A stretch of DNA of 64,000 bases from Epiperipatus broadwayi (lineage: Eukaryota > Onychophora > Udeonychophora > Euonychophora > Peripatidae), in the NCBI GenBank assembly GCA_028023455.1, contig JAQFVV010006833.1, forward strand, positions 181,857-245,856. Reading direction: 5' to 3'. The notes under the pieces were generated by a model that was not told the DNA's origin, did not search any database, and saw only the letters and a program-made list of their open reading frames with translations. Within the stretch, counting starts at the first letter, position 1, and every line of letters begins with the position of its first letter. The translations under genes and the position numbers were made by a program. Below, in pieces: positions 46,642 to 57,879 of the stretch.

Positions 46642-47329
46642 ATTCATTAAATATTTTTGTGAATTTATTATGATGTAAACATAGTAAGGGATTATTTTCA
46701 TGTATTAACTAGAGATATGATTAACAGTGATGTTGCTAAGAAATCATCAATTATTATTGACAGTCCTGAAGCTAAACTACTTTGTTCTACTTAATAATAG
46801 TCTTTTATCTTACTCATTAACAACACTTTTATCTTGAGTTTAAACGTAAAAGAAAAGAGCTATTGGTTACTAGAACTAACTAATTTAGCTTTAGGACCAT
46901 CACATTGATGACTTTTTTAGGATGCTACTGCTAAAAATATCTATAGTTAATTACATGGAAATAATCCCACGCTTTACATATATTCATAAATCTTCATTTA
47001 CTGTATATTAAAATTTAATATTATTTTATTATATTTATTCATTGATTTATAATACAAAATTCATATTTTGTTAATTATCATTGTATATATTTTTATATAC
47101 ATATAGAAAATACAATTTTAATAAATAATTAATTTTTAATATAATAATCAAAAACTATTAATTAAAAATATTTTTTATCTTATTTTCTATATCAATATTA
47201 TTTTATATTTATAGATAATTGTATTATAGTATATCAAGTATCTATTATTTTCTTATTTATCCTTATTTACATAATGAATATTTTTGATTTTTTTTAAAAT
47301 TAATGTGATGTGATGTAAAATAACTTTTT
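46642..47329. other. AT-rich stretch, nothing recognised
   Basis: No motif or repeat structure. Confidence 0.5.
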
Positions 47330-48210
47330 CTTAAAGGAAATCAGAAGTTTCTATGCATAGACAGTATGTCCAGCAATTCTATTAGCCAAGTTAACATTCA
47401 CTCTCTTCAAAATTCTCATATACCGTAATAACCTCATCTATTTTTTATTTTTATTACATGATTATTTTTCTTACCTTGATCATTTCTTTGTTCTTTCTAT
47501 CCCATTTTAATAAAATCTGTTTCCAGTTTCACTATCTTGTCCTTATATTACCCAATTTTAATGTAAAGAATTAAACATAAAGTCAAAAAATCTCTTGTTT
47601 TCATTCTCTTTACTTTTAAATTTTACCCATCTGACATACAATTTATTCTAATCACTATTCAACATCTTATATTCCAAAAAAAAAAAAAAAGTTCAATAAT
47701 TTTGTTTTCATGTCCATCTACAATTCAAATTTTTATTTATTTTTGTCTTCTTTCTCTAGTATTTAAAACACCTGCTTTTGCATCAAATAACAAATCCAAT
47801 TCAACTTATCTATTTTCTTTTTTCACCTCTCAGAAATATGTATGTGTGATTCACTCTCTACACTTTTATCCTATACCTTATATAAATACAATGAAATAAG
47901 TTGTCTGACCATTAATTCTGCACATTACAAAACTTTTCTTGTCCAATGTATTTATTCTCCTATCCATATATTCCAGTTAAACACTGTTTTTATTAATCTA
48001 ATTTCATTCATATATTTGAACTCTTCCAATATTTTAAATTTATTTTCGATTTTCCTCATTAAAAAAAAAGTCTACTACATTTAACCTTAAATAGCCTCAT
48101 GTGCTATCCATAATTCACAACCCAATGCATATCTACCCTACTTTTTGTATTCTATGTAAAAATTTCTGAGCTCCCTGGCCGATACAAAATATATCATTTC
48201 CAAACATTAA
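47330..48210 (-). pseudogene. Possible LINE C-terminal remnant (reverse strand)
   Basis: The plus strand is strongly pyrimidine-biased, as in the minus-strand LINE at 53600-56195, and minus-strand translation gives scattered LINE-like pieces. No catalytic motif is present. Assignment rests on compositional bias and weak resemblance only. Confidence 0.3.
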
Positions 48211-48980
48211 AGCAAATACCATCACGTTAAATAATGTTACATATCTAATATTAGAAGAATTGCATATTTTGACAGCCTTTAAAACTCTCTATATATATTA
48301 AAATGAAAATTTATGAAGAAAAGATGTAAAAATATTTTGGATTTATCCATGTAAATATTTTCTTATTGTTAGTATTAGCTTTATATTGTCATTGTGCTGG
48401 TTACATCTGTCATTATCTAGGTAATAGAGATCATTCAAAGATATTGCAAGATATCCAAAAATCAGAACATTTTATTTTAATTTTAAAATGTCTTAAATAT
48501 TTTGATTATAAATTTGTCATGCACATGATTGAAACACTTTGTTCAACAAAATCTAGAAATGATATATGTGTGTGCTGATGCTAGAAATAATAATAACAAT
48601 GAGAAGCCAGATGTGCATGTAACATTTTTTTTTTTTATAAATATGTATTATGCCAATTTTTTTAAACAGAAGGTAGTTTTTAGTTCAACAAAAAAAATCT
48701 AAAATAAAACAGAAGCAGGATAGAGACAGACTATGAAATTTTTCTAAATGGAAAGCCATCACTATGCTGAAATCTTTTCAGTAGCAAAATCTTTCTTTTT
48801 GGAATATTTTCTTATTCTCATAAATTTCTTCTAGAAAAATATATATACACACATGATACTTTATTACCAAACGAATACAAACACTTAAATTATAAATAAA
48901 GTTATATCCTGGATTCAAAAAATATCAAAAAATAACATAAATAAAACTAGTACAGTGAAATCATTTGTTTCTTATTGAAA
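48211..48980. other. AT-rich stretch, nothing recognised
   Basis: No open frame of interest or repeat. Confidence 0.5.
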
Positions 48981-49767
48981 TGTCCACACATATATAAAAC
49001 TGTATATGTAAATAAAAGATTATTTTTGTAAATGCGCACAATTTCTTCACTTTAATAACATTCTTTTTATTGGAGAAAATTACTCTAGAAATTTGCCTGA
49101 GACATCGTTCCAAATTACAGATTAATTTGGATGGAATTTGTATGCAAATAAAGTTAGTTGCATACAAATTAGATCGTATACACCCCCCCCCCCTGTAAAT
49201 AAAGAAAGTAGTTAAATAGTTAGACTGGATTAAAGTTGATATTGATTTGAAGTGATAACAGATTCAGCAATGATAGACTAGTAGACTGACTAGCTGTGAT
49301 TAAGTTCAAAATGGAACAGTTGCAAGCAATAAGCAGTAACTTGTTTGTATACTGAAAGGCTTATTACCAGTAAAAATTATTTAACTGAAATTTAACCAAA
49401 CTACAAGAGACAAGTTGGGAATAGAGATGGTTAATATATAACATATAAAGTGTGTGTGCCAATGTATGCACTAATACTGTAAATTTTAATAGATTTATTC
49501 TATCAGTGAAATTGTATATGCTTATTTGTGTTTCAAAAGACGATTTGAAAGCACAAATGTAATAACTGAATTACTCCTGGTGTGAAAGAAGACTATTTTT
49601 ATCCTAAGAAAATAAATAGCATGCGAATATAAATGAACTATTACCTTTTTATGTTGTTTTTACCACATTATTATTGTTATTAACTAAATATTGTTATATA
49701 TACAATACAAAGTATATTATTTCTTTATTTAGTTCCCTGACTAGTATTTAAAGACCATCAGGGCACA
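48981..49767 (+). repeat. Gypsy-C 5' LTR
   Basis: It starts TGTCCACAC after GAAA and matches the 3' LTR over its length, for example AAATTACAGATT, AGCAGTAACTTGTTTGT and CTGTAAATTTTAATAGATTT. It contains a C-run of 12 (about 49182-49193) absent from the other copy. Confidence 0.8.
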
Positions 49768-49849
49768 GCAGTTGGCACAGTAAGGACAGGATTTGACAGA
49801 ATTGTTATAGGATTTGATACAGGATAACTTTTACTGCAAATAATAAAAT

Positions 49850-50413
49850 ATGGCGGCATTAAATTCTACAATCCATGAATTCGATATAATCAGCATGGAC
49901 TCATGAAAAAATTATGTAGAACATGTGGAGTACTATATGAATATAAATGAAGCGGAAGATGATGCATCTCAGTGTTGACCCATCTCTATTTTGCAGGTCA
50001 AAACATTACACAGCTTGCAAATAGACTTACTAATGCCAAACATCCAGAAGAACTTCCATATAATAAAGTTGTAGAAATTTTAAATGGGTGTTTCACTCTA
50101 AGTTTCTAAATGGATAGTGGGTGAAATTGAAATACCGAAAACAATTACCACAAGAAAAATATGTGGACTATAATTTAGCTCTAAGGAAGCTGGTTAAATC
50201 CTGTGATTTTAGTTTGGAAATAAATAATGTATTATTGGAACAACTCCTACACTGTATAGAGAATGAGAATTTCCGAAAAGTAGTGCTGAGCAACCTTAAC
50301 TAAGCTATAAAAGAGTTGGGGAGAAATGTGTCCCACATGAAGCTTTACAAAGTAATGCATTGGAGTTTATAGAGTCACAACAGTTGGAAAAAATTTCGCT
50401 AATAAATCAAAAA
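49850..50413 (+). pseudogene. Gypsy-C gag, capsid part
   Basis: The pieces FAGQNITQLANRLTNAKHPE, ELPYNKVVEILNGCF and, in the open frame at 50121-50303, RKQLPQEKYVDYNLALRKLV and IENENFRKVVLS fit the gypsy gag capsid region. Frameshifts separate them. The palindromic insertion follows directly. Confidence 0.7.
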
Positions 50414-51292
50414 GTATCATATAATACTAAATCAACCATGCACTTTACTACTGTTACATAATGTTTTATTTACCACTCTCTTTTACAGTTTACAGTTTCA
50501 ATTGCCCCAACAATTTTGTTCTGGACTACAACTTAATACAAACATATGATATAAATATACATGAATATATAATTTACATTCTATATATACACCTTATAAT
50601 CATCATCTATTTATTACCTTTTAAACATATATTTTTTTACCCTTTTTTACATTCTATATTTATTAATTAAAACCTTCTATAAACATATATATTATATTTT
50701 TATTCTTTATTTTATTTTACACTTATTACTCTTTAAATACTTAACTCTAACTTAATATCTTTTATATTTTACATTATTATTATTCATTTTACTAACAATC
50801 AATATTTGTAATTTATTCATTCAATAATTTATAATTAATTTTATTCTATAATATTATTTTAAACACATTTTAACTCGCCTTTTATTTATATCTCCTAACT
50901 CCAACTACTAAATTCAAATTTTAAAAATTTACCGTTAGTTTTAGTAGCTCCTTCTTTAAATTTTACACTTATATTATTAGCAGCTCCCTCTTCTGATTAT
51001 TTATATAACTAAATTTTTTACTTTATATCAAAATTTTTTTCGGGCCCAAATCTCTATTCAAAACTGGCTTAATATTATTGATATAAATAGCTTCTTTTAT
51101 TTTTCCATCCCTTTTATTATCTGAAAATTGTATCATCCTTATACAAACCCTTTTTAAACTCATGCTCTGTTTCTAAAACTATAACGGTAAATTTTTAAAA
51201 TTTGAATTTAGAAGTTGAAGTTAGGAGATATAAATAAAAGGTGAATTAAAATGTGTTTAAAATAATAATATTATAGATTAAAATAAATTATT

Positions 51293-51858
51293 ATAATCAA
51301 TAAAGCAAATCATATATAATGTGACATTGCTTTTATAAGCTTGTATTTACAAAAATATAATACAGAGAGCATACCATAGCTCAAACAAACTCTTAATTGA
51401 TAAGTGCAGTAAAAGAAAATTTTAAAATTTTTATTGGAACATTCTTATCCTTAGAACAATTGGTTTCAAGCTTATGGCTCACGAATATTCAGATACTAGA
51501 TCTAAAATATCAACTCAAAACCCAGCACTTATTTCATACATAATATTTAAATAGAAACTCTAAAGTTTTTGGACATGAAAATGTCTTTTACTCCAGCTAT
51601 CTAACTTAAATAGCTATATGGGACTGAACCAAATTCAGATCTACCATATATTAATAGCCTCAGCAGAGCCAAAGCCATAAAGGTAAAATTATAATAATCA
51701 ATAAAGCATGTCACATATAACATGACATTGCTTTTATAAGCTTGTATTTACAAAAATGTAATACAGAGAGTGTACCAATAGCTCAAATGCGCTCTTAATT
51801 GATAAGTGCAGTAAGAGAAAATACTTAAAATCTCAATCAGAACATTCTTATCCCCAGA
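51293..51858 (+). repeat. ~400-bp repeat, forward copies (one full, one partial)
   Basis: Copy 1 starts at about 51293 and copy 2 at about 51694 (period about 401), both beginning ATAATCAATAAAGCA. Copy 2 stops at about 51858, where the orientation flips. Confidence 0.85.
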
Positions 51859-51945
51859 CTTCGGAGTTTCTACTTAAATATTACATATGAAATAGGTGCT
51901 GGGTTTTGAATTAATATTTTAGATCTAGTGTCTGAATATTCTAGC

Positions 51946-51991
51946 TCCTCACTGAGGTAAGCTATAAGCTTGAAACCAATTGGTCTGGGGA
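51946..51991 (+). ncRNA. Hammerhead-ribozyme-like fold in the ~400-bp repeat (copy 3)
   Basis: Stem I: TCCTCA (51946-51951) pairs with TGGGGA (51986-51991), 6 bp with one G-U. Core: CTGAGGT (51952-51958), which differs from CUGANGA only at the last base. Stem II: AAGCT / AGCTT with loop ATA. Then GAAA (51972-51975). Stem III: CC / GG with loop AATT, closed by A-U. The cleavage triplet GTC is at 51983-51985. All elements of a minimal type I hammerhead are in order. The A-to-T change in the core would be expected to weaken or abolish cleavage. Confidence 0.6.
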
Positions 51992-52363
51992 TAAGAATTT
52001 ACCAATAGAGATTTTAAATATTTTCTCTTACCACACTTAGCAATTAAGAACTTATTTGAGCTATTGGTATTTTCCCTATATTACATTTTTGTGAATACAA
52101 GCTTATAAAAGCAATGCCATGTTATAAATGACTTGCTTTATTGATTATTATAATTTTATCTTTATTGCTTTGGCTCTGCTGAGGCTATTAATATATGGTA
52201 GATCTTAATTTGGTTCAGTCCAATATAGCTATTTAAGTTAGATAGCTGAAGTAAAAGACATTTTCATATGTGAAAACTTTGGAGTTTCTACTTAAATATT
52301 ACATATGACTTAATTGGTGGGTTTTGAGTTGATATTTTAGATCTAGTGTCTGAATATTCTAGC

Positions 52364-52409
52364 TCCTCAATGAGGTGAGCCATAAGCTTGAAACCAATTG
52401 GTCTGGGGA
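52364..52409 (+). ncRNA. Hammerhead-ribozyme-like fold in the ~400-bp repeat (copy 4)
   Basis: Same layout as copy 3: TCCTCA ... TGGGGA stem I, GAGC / GCTT stem II, GAAA, CCAATTGG stem III and GTC. The core here reads ATGAGGT, two changes from CUGANGA. A further decayed version can be traced on the minus strand of copy 1 (about 51450-51480). Confidence 0.5.
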
Positions 52410-52931
52410 TAAGAATGTTCCGACAGAGATTTTTAAATATTTTCTCTTACCGCACTTATCAAGTAAGGGCTTGTTTGAGCTATTGGTATGCTCTCTGTAT
52501 TATATTATAAATTATTGAATAAATAAATTATAAATATTGATTGTTAGTAAAATAAATAATAATAATGTAAAATATAAAAGATATTAAGTTAGAGTTAAGT
52601 ATTTAAAGAGTAATAAGAGTAAAATAAAATAAAGAATAAAAATAGAATATATAAGTTTATAGGAGGTTTTAATTAATAAATATAGAATGTAAAAAAGGGT
52701 AAAAAAAAAAAAAAATTTTAAAGCTAATAAATAGACAATGATTATAAGATGTATATATAGAATGTAAATTATATGTTCATGTATATTTATATTCATATGT
52801 TTGTATTATGTTGTAGTTCTGAAGAAGATTACTGGAGCAATTGAAACTGTAAAGTGTAAAAGAGGGTGGTAAATAAAGCATTGTGTAACAGTAGTAAAGT
52901 GGATGGATAATTTAGTATTATATGATATACA

Positions 52932-53590
52932 TTTAGTAATCAGAAAGAAGGTTTAGTTATTATACTTAGTGAAGAAATTCAAAAAATAATGAAATTTATT
53001 ACAGAATTCTGTAGCCATAAAAAAAGAGAAAAAATGCTATTGTTGTGGCAAACCCACCCATTTTAAAAATGCATAAATATAGAAATAAAAATTGTAGAAA
53101 CTGTGACAAAAAGGTCATTTGGCAGCTGACTGTCATTTTTGGGACAGTAGAGTTACTAACTTTGTAAAATCAAATCATAAACCTAAAGGAAAATTAAATT
53201 ATGAGAATGTTAATATAAAAAGGTGACAGAGAAATGGACCACATCTTTTTAGACACAGTTGTTTGCCATGAAACAATAAAAATGGAAATGAACAATAGAG
53301 CCATGATATCTCACAGATATTGGAATAAAATTAGTGGAAAATGTAAAAGAAAGAATAACACTTCAAGGATGTGATAGCTATAGACATAAATGGCAATAAA
53401 AATGATATTCGAGGAAAAGTGGTAGTGCCTGTAAAATTAATTTCTAGTGTGAAATGGCTGACATTTTATGTAGTTAATAAAAATTTCAATCTATTGTTAG
53501 GAAGAAATTGTTTCCAACCACTGGGTATTCCTCATAAATGTAAGTAATAACTTGTTAAAGTCCAGAATTTTAAGTAAATGGTAGTACAGC
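52932..53590 (+). pseudogene. Gypsy-C gag zinc knuckles and protease remnant
   Basis: A first zinc-knuckle relic CYCCGKTHPF (about 53035) and a second CRNCDKKGHLAADC-like string (about 53095-53135) lie in shifted frames. Protease-like pieces follow (about 53430-53530), with KFQSIVRKKLF in one frame and a NLLLGRNCF-like reading in another, typical of the end of gypsy protease. The LINE insertion starts soon after. Confidence 0.6.
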
Positions 53591-53599
53591 TATAGCAAA

Positions 53600-54310
53600 T
53601 TGGGCGGGGAAAAAATCTTGGACCCCTCATGTGATGTGATGCACTGTGACTTCTTATATGGAGTCAGGAATCTCTCAGCAATTATGTCCAGAAAAATCTG
53701 CTAGCCACTTTACACCTTCCCTTTTCATTCCCACACTAAGTTTTTCCATAATCTGCTCCATCCCATTTCCACAACATAATCTCTGTCAACTCCATGGCTT
53801 TCATATCTAAATCCCCCTTATCTTTTCCCAAACCCAGCATAAAAACCAATAACTCACTTTCTCTATAATCACTTTTATTCATATTTATTCCATAACTTCA
53901 TTATTTGTACTGTTTCTGTTTGCAAGCATTTACATTGAATTAACAAATGCCTAATATTTTGTACGCCTTCCTTACACAACTTGCACCCATATTTTTCCAT
54001 TTATGTGTATATTCCCTTGTTGCTAAAGAACACGTTCAAGCCTTAAACAATAAACTATTTTCCTTGCTATTATCATAAATTAACTCACACCCAATGTTCC
54101 ATTTACTTCTATATAAATTTAAACTCTTTTTATTCTCCATACTAGTTCTCCATCTCTCCAACTACCTATTCTTTATTAATGCATCTTTTCTTTTATCCCT
54201 TTCCTTACCACTATAATACTCAACAATCCTCCTAACACAATCATCCCACCTTTTATACAAGTATACTAATATAAATTCTTTATCCAAATCTTCTGCATAC
54301 TGCATTACTT
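53600..54310 (-). pseudogene. LINE-2 copy A, 3' end only (reverse strand)
   Basis: It aligns with 54345-55000 of copy B in the same orientation, sharing CTCAGCAATTATG, CATTTCCACAACATAATCT and TTAACAAATGCCTAATATTT. Only about 700 bases of the 3' end are present, a typical 5'-truncated LINE insertion. It covers the C-terminal zinc region. Confidence 0.7.
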
Positions 54311-54344
54311 TTCTGATCTGGTGGCGCCCTCACTAATCAAAAGA

Positions 54345-56195
54345 AGATAGAACTACTCATGTGATGTACTGTGGCTTCTCCTTAAATGAAGTCAAGAATA
54401 TCTCAGCAATTATGGCCAGATAAACCTGTTAGCCACTTTATTTTCCACTCCCCATTCTAAGTTTTCCCATATTCTGCTCCATCCCATTTCCACAACATAA
54501 TCTTTGTCAACTCTATGGCATTTATATCTAAACCCCCCTTATTTTTTCCCAAACCAGCATAAAAAACAATAATTCACTTTCTGTATAATCACTTTTTTCA
54601 TATTTATTCTTCCATAACTTCATTATATGTAACCTTTCTGTTTTCAAGCATTTACATTCAATTAACAAATGCCTAATATTTACTATTCCTTCCTTACATA
54701 ATTTACAAAATAAACCACCCATATTTTTCCATTTACATGTATATTTTCTTGTGGCTAAAGATCCCGTTTGAGCCTTAAACAATAAACTATTTTCCTAACT
54801 ATTATCAGAAATTAACTCGCACCTAATATTCTGTTTATTTCTATATATATATTTAAACTCTTTTTACTCTCCATACTATTTCTCCATCTCTCTAACTCTC
54901 TATTCTTTATTAATAAATCTATTCTTTTATCCCATTCCTTACTACTACAACACTCAACAATCCTCTTAACACAATCATCCCATCTTTTGTACAAATATAC
55001 TGATATAAATTCTTTATCCAAATCTTTTGCATACCGCACTACCTTTCTCACCCATCTTGTTACCTGCTCTTTACTCATAACCCAATTAAATACTATTTTG
55101 GCTATTCTTTTATTATCCATAAACTGCAATCTACCAAACATTTTCATTTTATTTTTTGCATCTCTCATATGAAAACTTGACCATCCCATTTGTCCTTGAA
55201 TTGCCTTCCTTTACTGTCCATATATCTGCATCCAATGCATGTCTTCCTACTTCCGTTTGAACTTTTTCTAAATAATCTAATACCCATTTACTAACACATA
55301 ATGCATCATTACTATATGTTAACCCTGCTACTGCAACTCCGTTCCATATAATTCTAGCTACATCATTTTTATTATATGAAAACACTGTTAATTTCTTTAT
55401 CAACCCTTTTTCTTTGCTTCATTTATCAATTTTTTCTCCCATTAATCCAAATAATTTTTCTGATTACTTAAAATAATTCCCAAATGACTATATCTATTCA
55501 CCACACTTAACTTAATATCTCCTAATAAAAATTCTACATCTTCTCTTTCTCCAGTATTAACCGTCATTATATTTGATTTTTCTTCACTAAATTTAATCCC
55601 CATCTCTTTACCCACCCTTGCAATGTCATCAGCATAACTTCTATATCTTCTCTTCTGTCTGCACACAAAAAAAAATATCATCCGCAAAAAAAAAGACCCG
55701 ACAAAATATATACTCCCTTACCACCTATTAACGGTATCTCTATCCCTCTTCCTAATCTTTCTATTCCTCTTTCCATAACACAAACAAAATAAGTGACATA
55801 GGGCATCCTTGTCTTAGTCCCACCCCATTTTTAACTTTAACTGATTCAATATTCACTAATTGATACATATAATAATTATTTTCATATAATTTCTTAATAA
55901 TATCCACTAAAGCTTCATCCATTCCCAAATTTGCTAAACTTATCCATAATCTATTTCTATTTACTCTATCATATGCCTTCTCTATATCTATAAAACTCAT
56001 ATATAACTGTTTACCTGAATTTCTACTCATATCCATAAGTTGTGTAACTACAAATAAACTATCTCCTATACGCCTAGCTAATCTAAAATCTCCCTGCATT
56101 TCCCCCACTACATTATTCCCTTTCATCCATTTTACAACTCTTCTAGCCACCATATATGAGAAAACTTTATATAAAACTGATGTTTCCGCTATCGA
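54345..56195 (-). pseudogene. LINE-2 copy B: reverse transcriptase and C-terminal domain (reverse strand)
   Basis: Minus-strand frames in order are as follows. 56153-55761 has GDFRLARRIGDS, the motif A SFIDIEKAYDRVNR, and LRQGCPMSLILFVL. 55687-55442 has SYADDIARVGKEMG (catalytic YADD) and YSHLGIILSN. 55403-54812 holds the thumb/linker, with WVMSKEQVTRWVRK. 54782-54528 has FKAQTGSLATRKY and a Cys/His finger CKLCKEGIVNIRHLLIEC. It belongs to the APE-type LINEs. The clade is not settled. Frameshifts and a deletion between motif A and YADD make it inactive, and the endonuclease is missing (5' truncated). Confidence 0.8.
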
Positions 56196-56700
56196 TGTAT
56201 AAACTCAACTGACAAAGCTACTGCCATCTATTGTAAAAATTATAAAGTTCAAATTTGGAATGAGTTCCTAATGGGAGAAAAAACATGGATAAGTGACTTA
56301 CTTAATTGTAAATGGTCACTAGATGAATGAGGGAAAATAAAATCAAATGATTATAAGAATAATAAAATTACAGAATGGGTGGGGGTTGAAAAGACCTTAA
56401 TCACCTTCCTTATCCTTACTAGGATACCTTACTAGATATTCATCTAAATAAGTCCTTAGAAGAAGAATTAGAGAAAAAAAGATTTTTTAAGAATTTGATT
56501 ACTGAATCAGACAACTTAAAGTAATTGATGATAAACATGTGTTTGTATGGCAGAAAAATAAAGGCAGAATTACTTCAAAAGAAGAAGCAAATAAAGTTAT
56601 TTCCAAAATTCTGTATAAACATAAAAATAAACCATCTGACAAGTTTAAAGATATAGTAATAAATTAAACCAGTGTTTCTAGAGTAGGGAGAGGAGTGAAA
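56196..56700 (+). pseudogene. Gypsy-C 3' internal remnant
   Basis: Faint coding-like stretches lie between LINE-2 and the 3' LTR (for example a KNLITESDNLK reading near 56480). The segment ends in the purine tract. It is probably the end of pol. Nothing diagnostic. Confidence 0.4.
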
Positions 56701-57468
56701 TGTTGCATGTATATAAAACTATATATGAATAAAAGATTATTTATTTTTGTAAATGAGCACTTTTCTTCATTTTAATAATTCGCTTGAGAGATCGTCCCAA
56801 ATTACAGATTGATTTGGACGGAATTTGTATGCAAATGCATGCAAGCTAGATCATATATATATTTACCCCTCACCCTCCAAGGGTAAATGAAAAAGAGAGA
56901 ATAAGCAGCTAAAATGGTTAGACAGGATTAAAGTTGATGTTGATTTAAAATGATAACAGACCAGCAATAAAGTCAATGATAGACTAGTAGATCGACTAGC
57001 AGTGATTAAGTCTAAAATGGAACAGTAGCAAGTAATAAGCAGTAACTTGTTTGTGTATTGAAAGGCTTGTTACCAGTGAAGAGTAATTAACTGAAGCTTA
57101 ACCATACAGCAAGAGACAACTTGAGAATGGAGAAGGTTAATATATAACGTATAAATTGTGTGTGCTGATGTAAGCACTAATACTGTAAATTTTAATAGAT
57201 TTATTCTATACATTATATATGCTTATTTGTGTTTCAAGAGATGATTTGACAGCACAAATATAATAACTGAATCTCCTGGAATGAAAAAAGACTATTTTTA
57301 CTGAAGAAAATAAATACATAGTGTGAATATAAATTAACTATTACCTTTTTAAAATTGTTTTTATTGCATTATTATTGTCATTAAATAAATCTTGTTATAT
57401 ATACATTTTGAAGTATATTGTTTCTTTATTTAGCTCCTTGAATGGTCTTTAGAGACCCTCAGAACACA
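56701..57468 (+). repeat. Gypsy-C 3' LTR
   Basis: It starts TGTTGCATG directly after a purine tract (GTAGGGAGAGGAGTGAAA, 56683-56700) and matches the 5' LTR with moderate divergence. Confidence 0.8.
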
Positions 57469-57879
57469 GAACTTACATAAAAGGGTACTAGAGATAACAT
57501 TTACTAAGTGCTACAATAGTAATATGATATTTAACACAAAATGGACAATGTTTTTAACCTAATGAATCAATTCCTCTCAAAAGGAGTCTATAAAATCTTT
57601 TATGGGAATTGCAAGGCCTCTTATGTAGATATGAGTAATCACTGAGCATGATATTTCAATCATATGACTGACAAATTTAAAATCGGATATTTAAGACATT
57701 TTAAAATTAAAATAGTTTTATTTTCAATTATTTTTGTAACATTTTTGAATTAGTTCTATTACCCAGATGATAGAAAGTGTAACCTAACTAAAAAGGCTAT
57801 ATAATGCTCATATTAAAGCAAACAAAATTATGAATAGATAAATCCAAAATAGTGCCTTAAAGGAACCGAGCAGGGCAAA
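57469..57879. other. AT-rich spacer, nothing recognised
   Basis: No open frame or repeat structure. Confidence 0.5.

Larger units (their letters stand above)
51859..52496 (-). repeat. ~400-bp repeat, reversed copies
   Basis: Two copies in reverse orientation (about 51859-52270 and 52271-52496), recognised by GGAGTTTCTACTTAAATATT, TTTAGATCTAGTGTCTGAAT and AAGCTTGAAACCAATTGGTC. Each contains the hammerhead-like fold on the plus strand. Confidence 0.85.
50414..52931. mobile_element. Palindromic insertion: inverted PLE tails around ~400-bp repeats
   Basis: The outer arms (50414-50835 and 52497-52931) are inverted repeats of about 420 bp. The right arm, read forward, ends like a PLE tail: CTGAAGAAG, then TTGAAACTGTAAA, then AAATAAAGCATTGTGTAACA. 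The left arm is its inverted counterpart. Inside, a second pair of inverted segments (about 50835-50945 versus 51177-51290) and four ~400-bp repeats, two forward and two reversed, fill the middle. It splits the gag of Gypsy-C. No open frame of note. Confidence 0.75.
48981..57468 (+). mobile_element. Gypsy-C: decayed gypsy element with nested insertions
   Basis: Related LTRs (48981-49767, 56701-57468) flank gag (about 49860-50410), a zinc-knuckle/protease part (about 52980-53570) and a short 3' internal remnant. A palindromic insertion (50414-52931) and two minus-strand LINE copies (53600-56195) interrupt it. A purine tract precedes the 3' LTR. Target duplication not found. Confidence 0.8.
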
